DNA from: Bacteriovoracaceae bacterium UBA6144
GTDB lineage: Bacteria; Bdellovibrionota; Bacteriovoracia; Bacteriovoracales; Bacteriovoracaceae
Assembly (NCBI GenBank): GCA_002435705.1
Contig: DIVA01000093.1
Coordinates: 1-64,000 of the forward strand
Direction: 5' to 3'
Length of the DNA stretch: 64,000 nt
Shown here piece by piece: positions 17,335 through 25,665 of this stretch. A program made the position numbers and the translations under genes. The notes under the pieces were generated by a model. That model had not been told where the DNA came from, searched no databases, and saw only the letters and a program-made list of their open reading frames with translations. Position 1 is the first letter of the stretch; each line of letters begins with the position of its first letter.

Positions 17335-18545
17335 TCTTTAGATCCTGGGATGGTGAGATCCGTACCGATCTTAAGCCGATTTGGATGTTTCACGTGATCT
17401 AAATTATGCTTCAGAATATCGCCCCAGCGATTCTTTGTTCCGTAGAACTTTTCGGAGATGCTCTCCAATGTTTCGCCTCTTTCAACTTTATGAGTTTTCA
17501 TCGAAGCCAGATTCCGCATCAGCTCTTGTCTGCTGGAGATTTCGGAGAGTTGGTAATTAATACTTTCTTTGTGATTCTTATGGGCCACCTGAAGGGTTTC
17601 CTTTAGAATCGTTTCAGCGGCTGCGATATTATTTTGTGCCGCTAGCTCATTAGCGTAGTGGCTAGCGACCCAAGCTTCTGATTTATTTTTATTCCAAAGC
17701 TGAGCAAGGTAGTCGTTGGCTTCTTGGTGAGAGTTGATCTCCTTCAATGCTTTCCAATAGTGATACTGACCCCAGTCATCTTCAAACTGACGATTATATT
17801 CCTTGATCAAGGTGACTCGATCCGCATGTTCGGAGAGTGTCAGGTTTCGGAGAAAGAGTTTTTTCGTGAGAGCATCTTGTGGCTGATGCTTGAGAAGAAT
17901 CCGAATCTGAGCGTTTGCTAAACGTTGATCTTTCGCATCCACGTAAATCCAGGCGAGGTATCTTGCTGCTTCTGCCTTAATTTCATCACTGGAGATTTGC
18001 TCAAAACTTTCTCGGGCTTCTTGGGTTTTTCCTGATAGAAATTGTGCTTTTCCCAGTGCAAGAAGATCCTGGTCATTTTTTTGAACAGTAATTGATTTCT
18101 GAAAGTGAAAACTCGCTTGCTCCCAGTTATTTGTCTTAAGAGCATAGGCTGCTTTCAGTCGCAGAAACTCTTGATCATGAGCGATGCGTGTTTCGAGTTG
18201 ATTCATGAGCTCTTGGGCCTGCTCCAGTTGATTTTCTTCAATGTAAAAACTTAAAAGTTTGAGTTCAAAAATATTTTTGTGAGGATAGAGCTTCTTACCC
18301 TTGAGATAACAGTCTTTGGCCTTGGTAAGAGAGTTCGTTTGCTCGAGGCTATCACATTGCATGAGGACCAAAGGTGAGCTTAATAAATCCTGATTTTCGA
18401 TTTGCTCCAGAAGCACTAGTGCTTCTGCGTAATCTTTTTTCTCATACATAAGTTGCGCTGCCTGAGCGAATTCTTCGTAGTGGTCGGTGCGGTAATGAGA
18501 GCAACCAACTGAGATAAAAAAAAGTAGCGTTAAGAACCAATTCAT
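17331..18545 (-). CDS. TPR-repeat lipoprotein with C-terminal LysM domain
   Basis: The 404-residue product has a lipobox ending at Cys15 (SVGC). It has about seven TPR-like helical repeats (30-330, e.g. YEKKDYAEALVLLEQIE) and a C-terminal LysM domain (about 355-402, with HKVERGETLESISEKFYG and a final GTDLTIPG). LysM binds peptidoglycan, so the protein probably ties the cell wall to an outer-membrane complex. ATG 18545 with GGGGAG seven bases upstream is preferred over GTG 18560. It heads the second module of the envelope-motor region. Confidence 0.82.
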   Translation of the reverse strand: MNWFLTLLFFISVGCSHYRTDHYEEFAQAAQLMYEKKDYAEALVLLEQIENQDLLSSPLVLMQCDSLEQTNSLTKAKDCYLKGKKLYPHKNIFELKLLSFYIEENQLEQAQELMNQLETRIAHDQEFLRLKAAYALKTNNWEQASFHFQKSITVQKNDQDLLALGKAQFLSGKTQEARESFEQISSDEIKAEAARYLAWIYVDAKDQRLANAQIRILLKHQPQDALTKKLFLRNLTLSEHADRVTLIKEYNRQFEDDWGQYHYWKALKEINSHQEANDYLAQLWNKNKSEAWVASHYANELAAQNNIAAAETILKETLQVAHKNHKESINYQLSEISSRQELMRNLASMKTHKVERGETLESISEKFYGTKNRWGDILKHNLDHVKHPNRLKIGTDLTIPGSKE

Positions 18546-18688
18546 AACTGTTCTCCCCACTCTAGTATGAGGACCAGAACCGCATTAATACAGGGATGGT
18601 AGAGATTGCTTAATCCTTAAAGGTGATATGATTTATATAACAGAGCCCCAGGCCCAAGGAACCCAAAGGAGAGTAAATGAGGCCAGCA

Positions 18689-19312
18689 TTAATACAATTC
18701 AGTTTTCAACTGTTTGAGAAAAGTCCGCATAAACTCAGTTCGTCTTTGAGCTTCGAGGCGGCCCTCTTTCGTGGCGAAAGTTTCCTGAAGTTTTAACAGC
18801 TTCACTTCGTAGTGATCTAGCATCCATTTTTTATCATTAAGTTCGCGGTTTTCAGCAAATGGATCTTCTGGATCATAAAATTTGGCGTTCATTTCCACAT
18901 TAACCGCCGTACAGCGAAGGACACCGATCGCTCCGAGTGCATCTAAACGATCAGCATCTTGCACACAAGCTGACTCTATTGAGGTGGGTGCAAGACCTCT
19001 TGAGAAAGAGTGCTCGATGATAGCTTGATGAATTTGAGGGTAGTATTGAGAGTCCCAGCCATGTTTTTCAAGAAGCTTCAGCGCTTTATCAGCAGCTAGA
19101 GTTGAAGCGCGTACGCGTTCGGGATGATTCTTGGGAACATTCACAATGTCATGGAGAAGTGCCGCCGGGATCACGATTTGCAAAAGAGCAGATTCTTTTT
19201 CAGCCAGGTGAGTGGCCGAGGCCACGACTCGTTGAATATGAGCCCAGTCATGACCTGGATCTTGGGCTTCATAGTAGGGCCTAATTTCTTCAATGAGACT
19301 TTGTGGCAGCAT
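18689..19312 (-). CDS. HD-domain metal-dependent phosphohydrolase
   Basis: The 207-residue protein carries the HD signature: His21 and His25 in GHDWAHIQRV, His54-Asp55 in LLHDI, and a later Asp in DADRLDALG. It belongs to the small bacterial HD family of predicted nucleotide or phosphoester hydrolases; its substrate is unknown. Its ATG overlaps the stop of the NTF2-like gene (TGATG), so they are coupled. The motor genes run in the same direction downstream but are separated by 143 bases. Confidence 0.85.
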   Translation of the reverse strand: MLPQSLIEEIRPYYEAQDPGHDWAHIQRVVASATHLAEKESALLQIVIPAALLHDIVNVPKNHPERVRASTLAADKALKLLEKHGWDSQYYPQIHQAIIEHSFSRGLAPTSIESACVQDADRLDALGAIGVLRCTAVNVEMNAKFYDPEDPFAENRELNDKKWMLDHYEVKLLKLQETFATKEGRLEAQRRTEFMRTFLKQLKTELY

Positions 19313-19809
19313 CAGTGCTCACCAAGCTTCTCTTTTACTTTACGCACTCCCCAGCCGAGCACAGGAATGTATTCGTAGACCATCGCTCCCACATCGAAGT
19401 AGTCACGGTGATATGTGACCTTGTCTTCTGCTCCTCCAAACTTAATGATTGAATTGCCCAAGATCGATATCGGCTCCCCACTGTTGAGTTTATCAACGGC
19501 ATAAGTCATCTTCCAAACGAGTACAACGGTCTTACCCGACTCAATCGCTTCAGTATATTCGAATTTGATGAGTTTGAGGTCTTGGTACATTTTTTTGTAG
19601 TAGCTGCGCATGCTTTCGCGGCCCTTGATGGTCCCAATAGGGTCGTGGAATTCGATGTCCTTATCATAAAACTCTTCCACCACCTGAAGATTATCGATAT
19701 TGAGTCTGGTGAAGGCATCGCGGGCACGATCAGAGTAGGTCATGAGTTTCTCCTGAGCAAAACTGAAAAATGACATGAAAACAAGAAGTAATGTTAGAAT
19801 GAATTTCAC
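19312..19809 (-). CDS. Exported NTF2/SnoaL-like protein
   Basis: The 165-residue product has a signal peptide (about 1-18, FFSFAQ) followed by an NTF2-like fold with FYDKDIEFHDPIGTIKGRESM and a VLVWKMTY strand, typical of SnoaL/DUF4440-like proteins. Such genes often sit in clusters with Cfa-type methyltransferases and DUF1365. The start is GTG at 19809. Only 29 bases separate it from the divergent DUF1295 gene. Confidence 0.75.
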   Translation of the reverse strand: MKFILTLLLVFMSFFSFAQEKLMTYSDRARDAFTRLNIDNLQVVEEFYDKDIEFHDPIGTIKGRESMRSYYKKMYQDLKLIKFEYTEAIESGKTVVLVWKMTYAVDKLNSGEPISILGNSIIKFGGAEDKVTYHRDYFDVGAMVYEYIPVLGWGVRKVKEKLGEH

Positions 19810-19838
19810 TGGGAACCTCTCTTTTGGGAAGATCGATT

Positions 19839-20594
19839 ATGAGCCTTATTATCTTGAGCATCCTTATTCTCTGTCATCTCTTTTTCTTTATTGCCTATAA
19901 GACAGATAAGTTTTCTGTAATGGATATAGCGTGGGGATTAGGTTTTGTTTTAGTTGCAATTGTCGCTTACCTAAGTAACTACCCTTCATGGCCAAAGCTT
20001 TTACTTCTCATCATGGTTTCTTGCTGGGGCCTGCGATTAGCCTACTATATCTTCACTCGCTCAAAGGGAAAAGGCGAAGATCCTCGCTATCAAAAATATA
20101 AAGACCAGTGGGGAGTTGATTATCTTAAACAAGGATATCTCAAAGTCTTTCTTGCTCAAGGGGCGATGATGTTTGTCATTTCTTTGCCTGTGCAACTTGG
20201 CATGTCCCGCGACATGGATCATTTTGGGAAACTGCAAATTCTAGGTTTTATTATTTGGCTCACGGGTTTTAGTCTGGAAGTTTGGGCTGATTGGCATCTC
20301 AACCGATTCAAAAATGATCCTGCAAATCGTGGAAAGATTTGCACCACTGGGCCCTGGACATTTGTGCGCTTTCCAAATTACTTAGGTGAGATGATTCTTT
20401 GGTGGGGAGTATACATTTATATTATCAATTTTTGGACTGCATGGACCATTATTGGTCCCGTTGCCATCATGATGTCTTTACTTAAGGTCACTGGCATTCC
20501 ACTCATTGAGCAAAAGTACATGGAGCGAGCCGAATACCGAGAGTATGCGACCCGCGTATCACGTTTATTACCCTTTCTTAAACCTCGCTCTTAA
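19839..20594 (+). CDS. DUF1295 (steroid 5-alpha-reductase-like) membrane protein
   Basis: The 251-residue protein has six to seven hydrophobic segments. Its C-terminal half has the DUF1295 pattern: YQKYKDQWG, FKNDPANRGKICTTGPWTFVRFPNYLGEM and LIEQKYMERAEYREY, which resemble 5-alpha-reductase/isoprenylcysteine methyltransferase domains. These may reduce a double bond in a lipid with NADPH. ATG 19839 is preferred, with GGGAAG upstream, over TTG 19824. It runs toward, and overlaps by 17 bases, the Cfa-type methyltransferase gene, and probably belongs to the same lipid pathway. Confidence 0.85.
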   Translation: MSLIILSILILCHLFFFIAYKTDKFSVMDIAWGLGFVLVAIVAYLSNYPSWPKLLLLIMVSCWGLRLAYYIFTRSKGKGEDPRYQKYKDQWGVDYLKQGYLKVFLAQGAMMFVISLPVQLGMSRDMDHFGKLQILGFIIWLTGFSLEVWADWHLNRFKNDPANRGKICTTGPWTFVRFPNYLGEMILWWGVYIYIINFWTAWTIIGPVAIMMSLLKVTGIPLIEQKYMERAEYREYATRVSRLLPFLKPRS

Positions 20595-21828
20595 GCGTTC
20601 GATTGTTTGGGCGGGTCAAAGTCATCTGCACCACTGAAATATTGCGCGTATCAAACGCCGCCTCACAGTATTTGAGGTAGTAGTGCCATTTTCGGATGAA
20701 GCTCTCACTGAACCCGAGTCCCAGAACTTGGTCGCGCACCTTAAGAAAATTCTCATTCCAGATCTTGAGCGTCTTAGCGTAGTGCGGACCGAAGTCACGG
20801 AACTTCACCAGTTGAAGCTCGCTGACTTGATTGTAAACTTTGGTTAAGTGCCCCACACTCGGAATAAAACCGCCAGGGAAGATATGCTTCTGGATCCAGT
20901 CCACACTTTTTCTGTACTCGTCGTAGCGTGAGTCCGGGGAGGTGATGACCTGAAAACTAAACAGACCTTGTGGCTTTAGTAACTGATCAAGCTTGCTGAA
21001 AAAAGTAGGAATAAAGCTGTGTCCTACAGCTTCCATCATTTCAATAGAGACAATCTTATCAAATCTTCCTTCGAGATCACGATAGTCCATGAGTTTAAGT
21101 TCGATCTGATCGGCCACACCCTCACGCTGAAACAATTCCTTTGCATACTTGTGTTGTTCCTGTGAAATGGTGATGGTGGTGATCTTTAGGCCAAACTCCT
21201 TGGCAGCGTAACAGGCAAATCCGCCCCAACCGGTTCCAATTTCGAGCAGATGATCCTCTTTTTTGAGTTCAAGGTTTTGGGCCAGAGCTTTCCATTTCTC
21301 TTTCTGTGCCTCTTCAAGTGATTGATGAGCATTGCCCCAAAGGGCGCTGGAGTAAGTCATGCTCTTATCAAGCCAGAGTTGGTAGAATTCATTCGAGAGG
21401 TCATAGTGCTCTTGGATGTTTTTCTTTGAGCCTGTCTTCGTGTTTGATCGTAGGAGGTGAAAGCTGCGATTTAAAACTTTTAAAAAATTACCCTTCATCT
21501 TGGATTGAGAACCTGAAAAACCACCGAGCTCGTGCATATTATCAATCAGGAGTGTCATCAATTGGTATAGATCAGGGGTGGTCCACCAGTTGTTTACATA
21601 TGCTTCACCGAAACCAATGTCCCCATAGAGCACACAGTGAGCATAGACTTTATCGTCGAGTACTTCCATGATGATCGGTTTTGCGCTTTTATCCCCGAAC
21701 ACAACCTGTGAGCCATCTTTTCGCTTAAGTGTTAAGTTACCGTGCTTGATACGACCGAGGACACTTTCAACCAAGCCTCGCGCCATGAGTGGGCTCAAGA
21801 CTGTTTCACGAATTTTCGCGATTTCCAT
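20578..21828 (-). CDS. Cyclopropane-fatty-acid-synthase-type lipid methyltransferase
   Basis: The 416-residue protein has a Cfa-type N-terminal region and a SAM-binding domain (LLEIGTGWGGFA near 196-207). EMMEAVGH carries the acidic residue matching E. coli Cfa Glu239. The usual LHTIG is replaced by FQVIT, so His266 of E. coli Cfa is Gln here, as in the Cfa-like group found beside DUF1365. The enzyme likely methylates an unsaturated phospholipid acyl chain, forming a methyl branch rather than a cyclopropane (inference). It overlaps the DUF1365 gene by 34 bases. Confidence 0.87.
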   Translation of the reverse strand: MEIAKIRETVLSPLMARGLVESVLGRIKHGNLTLKRKDGSQVVFGDKSAKPIIMEVLDDKVYAHCVLYGDIGFGEAYVNNWWTTPDLYQLMTLLIDNMHELGGFSGSQSKMKGNFLKVLNRSFHLLRSNTKTGSKKNIQEHYDLSNEFYQLWLDKSMTYSSALWGNAHQSLEEAQKEKWKALAQNLELKKEDHLLEIGTGWGGFACYAAKEFGLKITTITISQEQHKYAKELFQREGVADQIELKLMDYRDLEGRFDKIVSIEMMEAVGHSFIPTFFSKLDQLLKPQGLFSFQVITSPDSRYDEYRKSVDWIQKHIFPGGFIPSVGHLTKVYNQVSELQLVKFRDFGPHYAKTLKIWNENFLKVRDQVLGLGFSESFIRKWHYYLKYCEAAFDTRNISVVQMTLTRPNNRTLKSEV

Positions 21829-22580
21829 TTGTAAACTCCAAGTTGTAAGTGTGGATTATCAGATTTTTTAATAAAAGGGACTTTGAGTAGCCATAGGCGG
21901 AGGGCATGAAAATGAATTGCCGTGATCACAAAGAGGCTCATCAGGGGAAAGCGAAGGGCGGTCTTGAAAATGAGTCCCTGACTGAGTTCACGCCTCTCGC
22001 CTGAATACACTGCTGTCAGCTCTTTCGTGCCATCGGAATTGTAGTCATCGATGATGATTCGTAAGTTTTTATCCGGCCAAGTGATTTTAAGTTTGAGCGT
22101 ATTATTCAGTGAGAGAAAAGGGGAGACATAGAAAAGTTTATCTATGCTCTGCTCGTGGCTATCACCCGTAAAGGGTCCGAGCAAGCTGGGTTTTTGTTCC
22201 CAGAACGTGTTTCCGACTTCTGCCACGATCCAGCGTTGAGCTTGGCCTTGGATAAAATAAAAAGAGACAGGATTAAAAACGTATCCGAAGTTTCTCAAGT
22301 TTGTCAGAAGAGCGATGGACTTTATTTCTTCAGTCACACCTTGGTCTTTGAGCCAAGACTTTATGTTGTCAGTAATGGATTGATGTCCGAGATGGATATG
22401 GTCATGATCACGAAAGGAGAAGAGCGAAAAATAACCTCGCTTAAATCCCCAATACTTCTGAGCGATTTCATCGATCTCACTTAAATCTAAAAACCACCAC
22501 GGATGAGTTGAACCAAAACGATAGTCGCGCTGGGTGTATCTCACATGAGTGATCGGTCCATAGTAGAGAGCACTTCTCAT
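21795..22580 (-). CDS. DUF1365 protein
   Basis: The 261-residue protein matches DUF1365 by its start (ALYYGPITHVRY), HPWWFLDLSEID, LLTNLRNFGYVFNPVSFYF, and the later EVGNTFWEQ and KLFYVSPFL motifs. DUF1365 genes almost always neighbour Cfa-like methyltransferases and COG2907 flavoproteins. The biochemical role is not established to my knowledge. Start and stop overlap the flanking genes by 4 and 34 bases, indicating tight coupling. Confidence 0.9.
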   Translation of the reverse strand: MRSALYYGPITHVRYTQRDYRFGSTHPWWFLDLSEIDEIAQKYWGFKRGYFSLFSFRDHDHIHLGHQSITDNIKSWLKDQGVTEEIKSIALLTNLRNFGYVFNPVSFYFIQGQAQRWIVAEVGNTFWEQKPSLLGPFTGDSHEQSIDKLFYVSPFLSLNNTLKLKITWPDKNLRIIIDDYNSDGTKELTAVYSGERRELSQGLIFKTALRFPLMSLFVITAIHFHALRLWLLKVPFIKKSDNPHLQLGVYKWKSRKFVKQS

Positions 22581-23827
22581 AAGGGGTCACGTCCTAAGAG
22601 ATGGCGGCAAAGGTCAATGCTTGAAAGGAGTGCATCTTCATGAAATCCATAACGAAACCAAGCTCCACAGAATTTTATGGGGCTGTCACTTTGATTGAGT
22701 TCTTGGAGGCGCTCTTGCGCTCGCGCCGTTGCAAGGTTAAAGACTGGATGGTGGTACTGAATTTTTTTGATAACTTTTGACTCATTAATAAATCGAGTCC
22801 CATTGATACTCACGAAGTAGTTTGTTTTTTTAGAAATGGGCTGAAGTTTATTCATGTAGTAGACAGTGAAGCGCTCACCGTCCCGATGGATTTGATTCCA
22901 GGATGACCAGTTTCGCTTGAGTGCTGGCATGATGGATTCATCAGTATGAAGCCATGCCACATTTTCCTGATAACTAAAAGGAGCAAGGAGCTCTGTCTGC
23001 AAAGAAGAAGGAGCCTTGAGAAGACTTCGGGATTCATCGGCATGACTGGCCATGATGACCATATCAAAATCCCTTACCTCGCCATTCTTGAGAGTAAGGC
23101 GTGCTTGCTCTCCCAGTCTTTCAACGTGACTCACGGGAGAATTTGTGTGGATGCGATCTCGAAAACTATCAATAAGGATTTGTTTGTAAGTCTCAGATCC
23201 TTTTTCAACCGTTTTCCATTGGTGTTGGGTATCAATACCTGTTAAGCCATGATTCAAAAGAAAGCGCACCATATTTCGTGCAGAAAACTTTAGCATCTCA
23301 TAGTGCGGTGTGGACCACACGGCAGCAGTCATGGGTAAGAGATAGTCATCCCTGAAGCCTTCCCCAAGATTTTCCATTTCAATAAGTTCTCCCAAAGAGA
23401 CGCTTTCAAAACGTGAGTCATTCAGATAGCGCGGCACCCCTTTGCCGAAACGTACGATATCGATCAGCATGCGCCAGAAGCGAGGAGAAAGGATGTTTTT
23501 TTTCTGAGAGAAAATGTCCTCCAGTGAACTGCCATTATATTCAAACCGGCGATTGTGATCAAAAACAGTAAACGACATGTCAGTATCGTGATAAGGGACA
23601 GAGAGCTTCTTAAACAGGCGGCACATGTTTGGATAAGTGTGCTCGTTAAACACCATGAAGCCAGTATCAACAGGAAGCTTTTTTCCATCTTCATCGACAT
23701 AGACCGTATTCGTGTGGCCACCGATGTAATCATTTTTTTCAAAGACAGTGATGTCAAAAGTATCTTTTAAAAAATAGGCGGCAGACATACCCGCCATCCC
23801 TGTTCCAACAATCGCAATCTTTTTCAT
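22577..23827 (-). CDS. FAD-dependent oxidoreductase, COG2907 amine-oxidase-like
   Basis: The 416-residue protein starts with a Rossmann FAD motif (IVGTGMAGMSAA, residues 5-16) and the GGHTNTVYVDEDG stretch typical of COG2907. It also has PVDTGFMVFNEHTYPN and a C-terminal FCGAWFRYGFHEDALLS. Homologues act as fatty-acid desaturases or dehydrogenases on methylated acyl chains (the UfaD role in furan fatty-acid synthesis of Rhodobacter). ATG 23827 (ATGA overlap with the upstream methyltransferase) is preferred over a non-ATG start at 23860. Confidence 0.87.
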   Translation of the reverse strand: MKKIAIVGTGMAGMSAAYFLKDTFDITVFEKNDYIGGHTNTVYVDEDGKKLPVDTGFMVFNEHTYPNMCRLFKKLSVPYHDTDMSFTVFDHNRRFEYNGSSLEDIFSQKKNILSPRFWRMLIDIVRFGKGVPRYLNDSRFESVSLGELIEMENLGEGFRDDYLLPMTAAVWSTPHYEMLKFSARNMVRFLLNHGLTGIDTQHQWKTVEKGSETYKQILIDSFRDRIHTNSPVSHVERLGEQARLTLKNGEVRDFDMVIMASHADESRSLLKAPSSLQTELLAPFSYQENVAWLHTDESIMPALKRNWSSWNQIHRDGERFTVYYMNKLQPISKKTNYFVSINGTRFINESKVIKKIQYHHPVFNLATARAQERLQELNQSDSPIKFCGAWFRYGFHEDALLSSIDLCRHLLGRDPL

Positions 23828-24837
23828 TTCATTTCCATCAGGTAGTGACCAACAAACCATTCTTCGCCTTGGTTAAACTTAAAGAGCTCGGCACATGACA
23901 TAAAAAACACACGCCACCATTCAAGCCATTTTCTGCCTTGGCCTGCACCGTAGTGTTTCTCAAAGAGTGGAAGAAGTTCACTGGCTTGTTGATCGGTCTT
24001 TTGTAGCCAAGCCTCAGAGGTCTGGGCATAGTGGTTTCCGTTTACTTTCCAACTTTGTGCAACTTTAAAATGCTGTGAAAATTTTTGAAACTGTTCAAAG
24101 CTAGGCATCATTCCACCAGAGAAGAAATAACGACTCATCCAATCCGTTTCATCTTTCACTTCGAAGAGATAAGGAGTGTCTTTGTGGACAAATATATGAA
24201 CAAATAATTTTCCATCTGGTTTTAGCCAACTTTTAATGCGCAAAAGAAGCATGTCCCAGTTTCGCATGTGCTCAAACATTTCAACTGATACGACTCGATC
24301 ATACTGTGACGGTGCCTGAAAATCGTTCATGTCAGCCGTTAGGATTGTGATGTTGTTCAAGCCTCGTTCCCGGGCCTTCTGATCAATATGATCTTTTTGT
24401 GTTTTTGAATTACTCACAGCAGTGATTTTGGCATTTGGGTATTTAGCTGCCATCCATAAGGTCAGTGAGCCCCAACCACACCCAAGCTCAAGAATCTGCT
24501 GACCATCTTGCAGCTGAGCTCTTTCACAGGTGAGATTAAGCATTCTATCTTCGGAACTATCTAAGGTATCTCCTTGCTCCCAGTAACCACTAGAGTATTT
24601 AAGATTTTTGCCTAAAACGCGGAGATAGAACTCAGTTGGCACTTCGTAGTGTTGGTCATTGGCATCTCGTGTATTAACGGCAATTGGGCCCAGACTAAGG
24701 TTGTTGATAAATTTTTTTTGCTCATTCTCTTGTTTCAAGGGAGCAATTTCAACAAGGCGTTGCCTAAGAAGTCGGCGTATCCCCCAACGGATTGTGAAGT
24801 CGGGGATGAGCTGCTTGGCGAGCAATGATTCGATCAT
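23824..24837 (-). CDS. Second Cfa/coclaurine-N-methyltransferase-like SAM methyltransferase
   Basis: The 337-residue protein has the SAM site ILELGCGWGSL, then SVEMFEHMRNW, LFVHIFVHK, DWMSRYFFSGGMMPS and a C-terminal WRVFFMSCAELF. This pattern is that of the bacterial Cfa-like group related to plant coclaurine N-methyltransferase. It differs from the first methyltransferase of the locus and may act on another position or a polar head group. ATG 24837 has GAGGG upstream; a longer frame to 24885 lacks a ribosome site. It is the first gene of the minus-strand lipid operon, divergent from trmO. Confidence 0.86.
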   Translation of the reverse strand: MIESLLAKQLIPDFTIRWGIRRLLRQRLVEIAPLKQENEQKKFINNLSLGPIAVNTRDANDQHYEVPTEFYLRVLGKNLKYSSGYWEQGDTLDSSEDRMLNLTCERAQLQDGQQILELGCGWGSLTLWMAAKYPNAKITAVSNSKTQKDHIDQKARERGLNNITILTADMNDFQAPSQYDRVVSVEMFEHMRNWDMLLLRIKSWLKPDGKLFVHIFVHKDTPYLFEVKDETDWMSRYFFSGGMMPSFEQFQKFSQHFKVAQSWKVNGNHYAQTSEAWLQKTDQQASELLPLFEKHYGAGQGRKWLEWWRVFFMSCAELFKFNQGEEWFVGHYLMEMK

Positions 24838-24919
24838 GATATTCCCTCTGTGATTGATCAAAAAAGATGGTATTCTAAATTGCACAAGACAAGTAATGCT
24901 ATAGGGATTTGTTAATCAT

Positions 24920-25600
24920 ATGTTTAATATAAAATTTATCGGACGCGTCAGCACTGAATTTCCTGAGAAATTTGGTGTCCCTAAACAGCCTCAACTGGCC
25001 CCAGCACTTAAGGGGGTTTTAAGTTTTATAGCACCGTATAATGATCCTAACTATCTCAAAGGTCTTGAATCCTGCTCACATATTTGGGTTTTGTTTTATT
25101 TTCATTTGAATAAGACTCACTTTGGAACAACCATTAGGCCCCCTGTTCTAGGTGGAGCGCAGAGGATGGGGATTTTTTCGACTCGTTCGCCTCATCGCCC
25201 CAATCCCATAGGTTTGTCGCTTCTTAAAATCGATTCTATTGATCTGAACCTAAGTGAAGTCCGCGTCTCTGGTCACGATCTTGTGAATGACACACCAATT
25301 ATCGACATCAAGCCCTACGTTGAAAGCTATGATTCTCCCCGTGATCCAAGTCATCATTGGAGTGATGACTTGGATCAAACTCCTTTGACCGTTGCCTGGA
25401 GCGAGCATGCGCTTAGTGATTTGAATAATTTTAAAATTGAAAACCTAAAAGACACCATAGAGCAAGTCCTGCGCCTCGACCCTAGACCGCGCTCTAAAGA
25501 AATGGAAGCTCAGTTTGGTTTCTACTTCAAGGGGTTTAACATCATTTTTCAAGGTGAAAAAAGCGGTCTCAAGGTTAAGCAAATCATAAAAACAAATTAA
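24920..25600 (+). CDS. trmO: tRNA (N6-threonylcarbamoyladenosine(37)-N6)-methyltransferase TrmO
   Basis: The 226-residue length and motifs fit TrmO/TsaA (YaeB): GRVSTEF and GVPKQPQLAP at the start, SHIWVLFYFH, then GIFSTRSPHRPNPIGLS, and VSGHDLVNDTPIIDIKPY. The enzyme methylates t6A37 to m6t6A in tRNA-Thr using SAM. It begins a plus-strand run of six genes. The space before the ATG leaves little room for a ribosome site. Confidence 0.93.
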   Translation: MFNIKFIGRVSTEFPEKFGVPKQPQLAPALKGVLSFIAPYNDPNYLKGLESCSHIWVLFYFHLNKTHFGTTIRPPVLGGAQRMGIFSTRSPHRPNPIGLSLLKIDSIDLNLSEVRVSGHDLVNDTPIIDIKPYVESYDSPRDPSHHWSDDLDQTPLTVAWSEHALSDLNNFKIENLKDTIEQVLRLDPRPRSKEMEAQFGFYFKGFNIIFQGEKSGLKVKQIIKTN

Positions 25601-25665
25601 GTCAGTTTTTATAATCTCCCTCTTTATTTTGTTTAGCATAGAATAGATGTTGAAGGGAGATTGTG

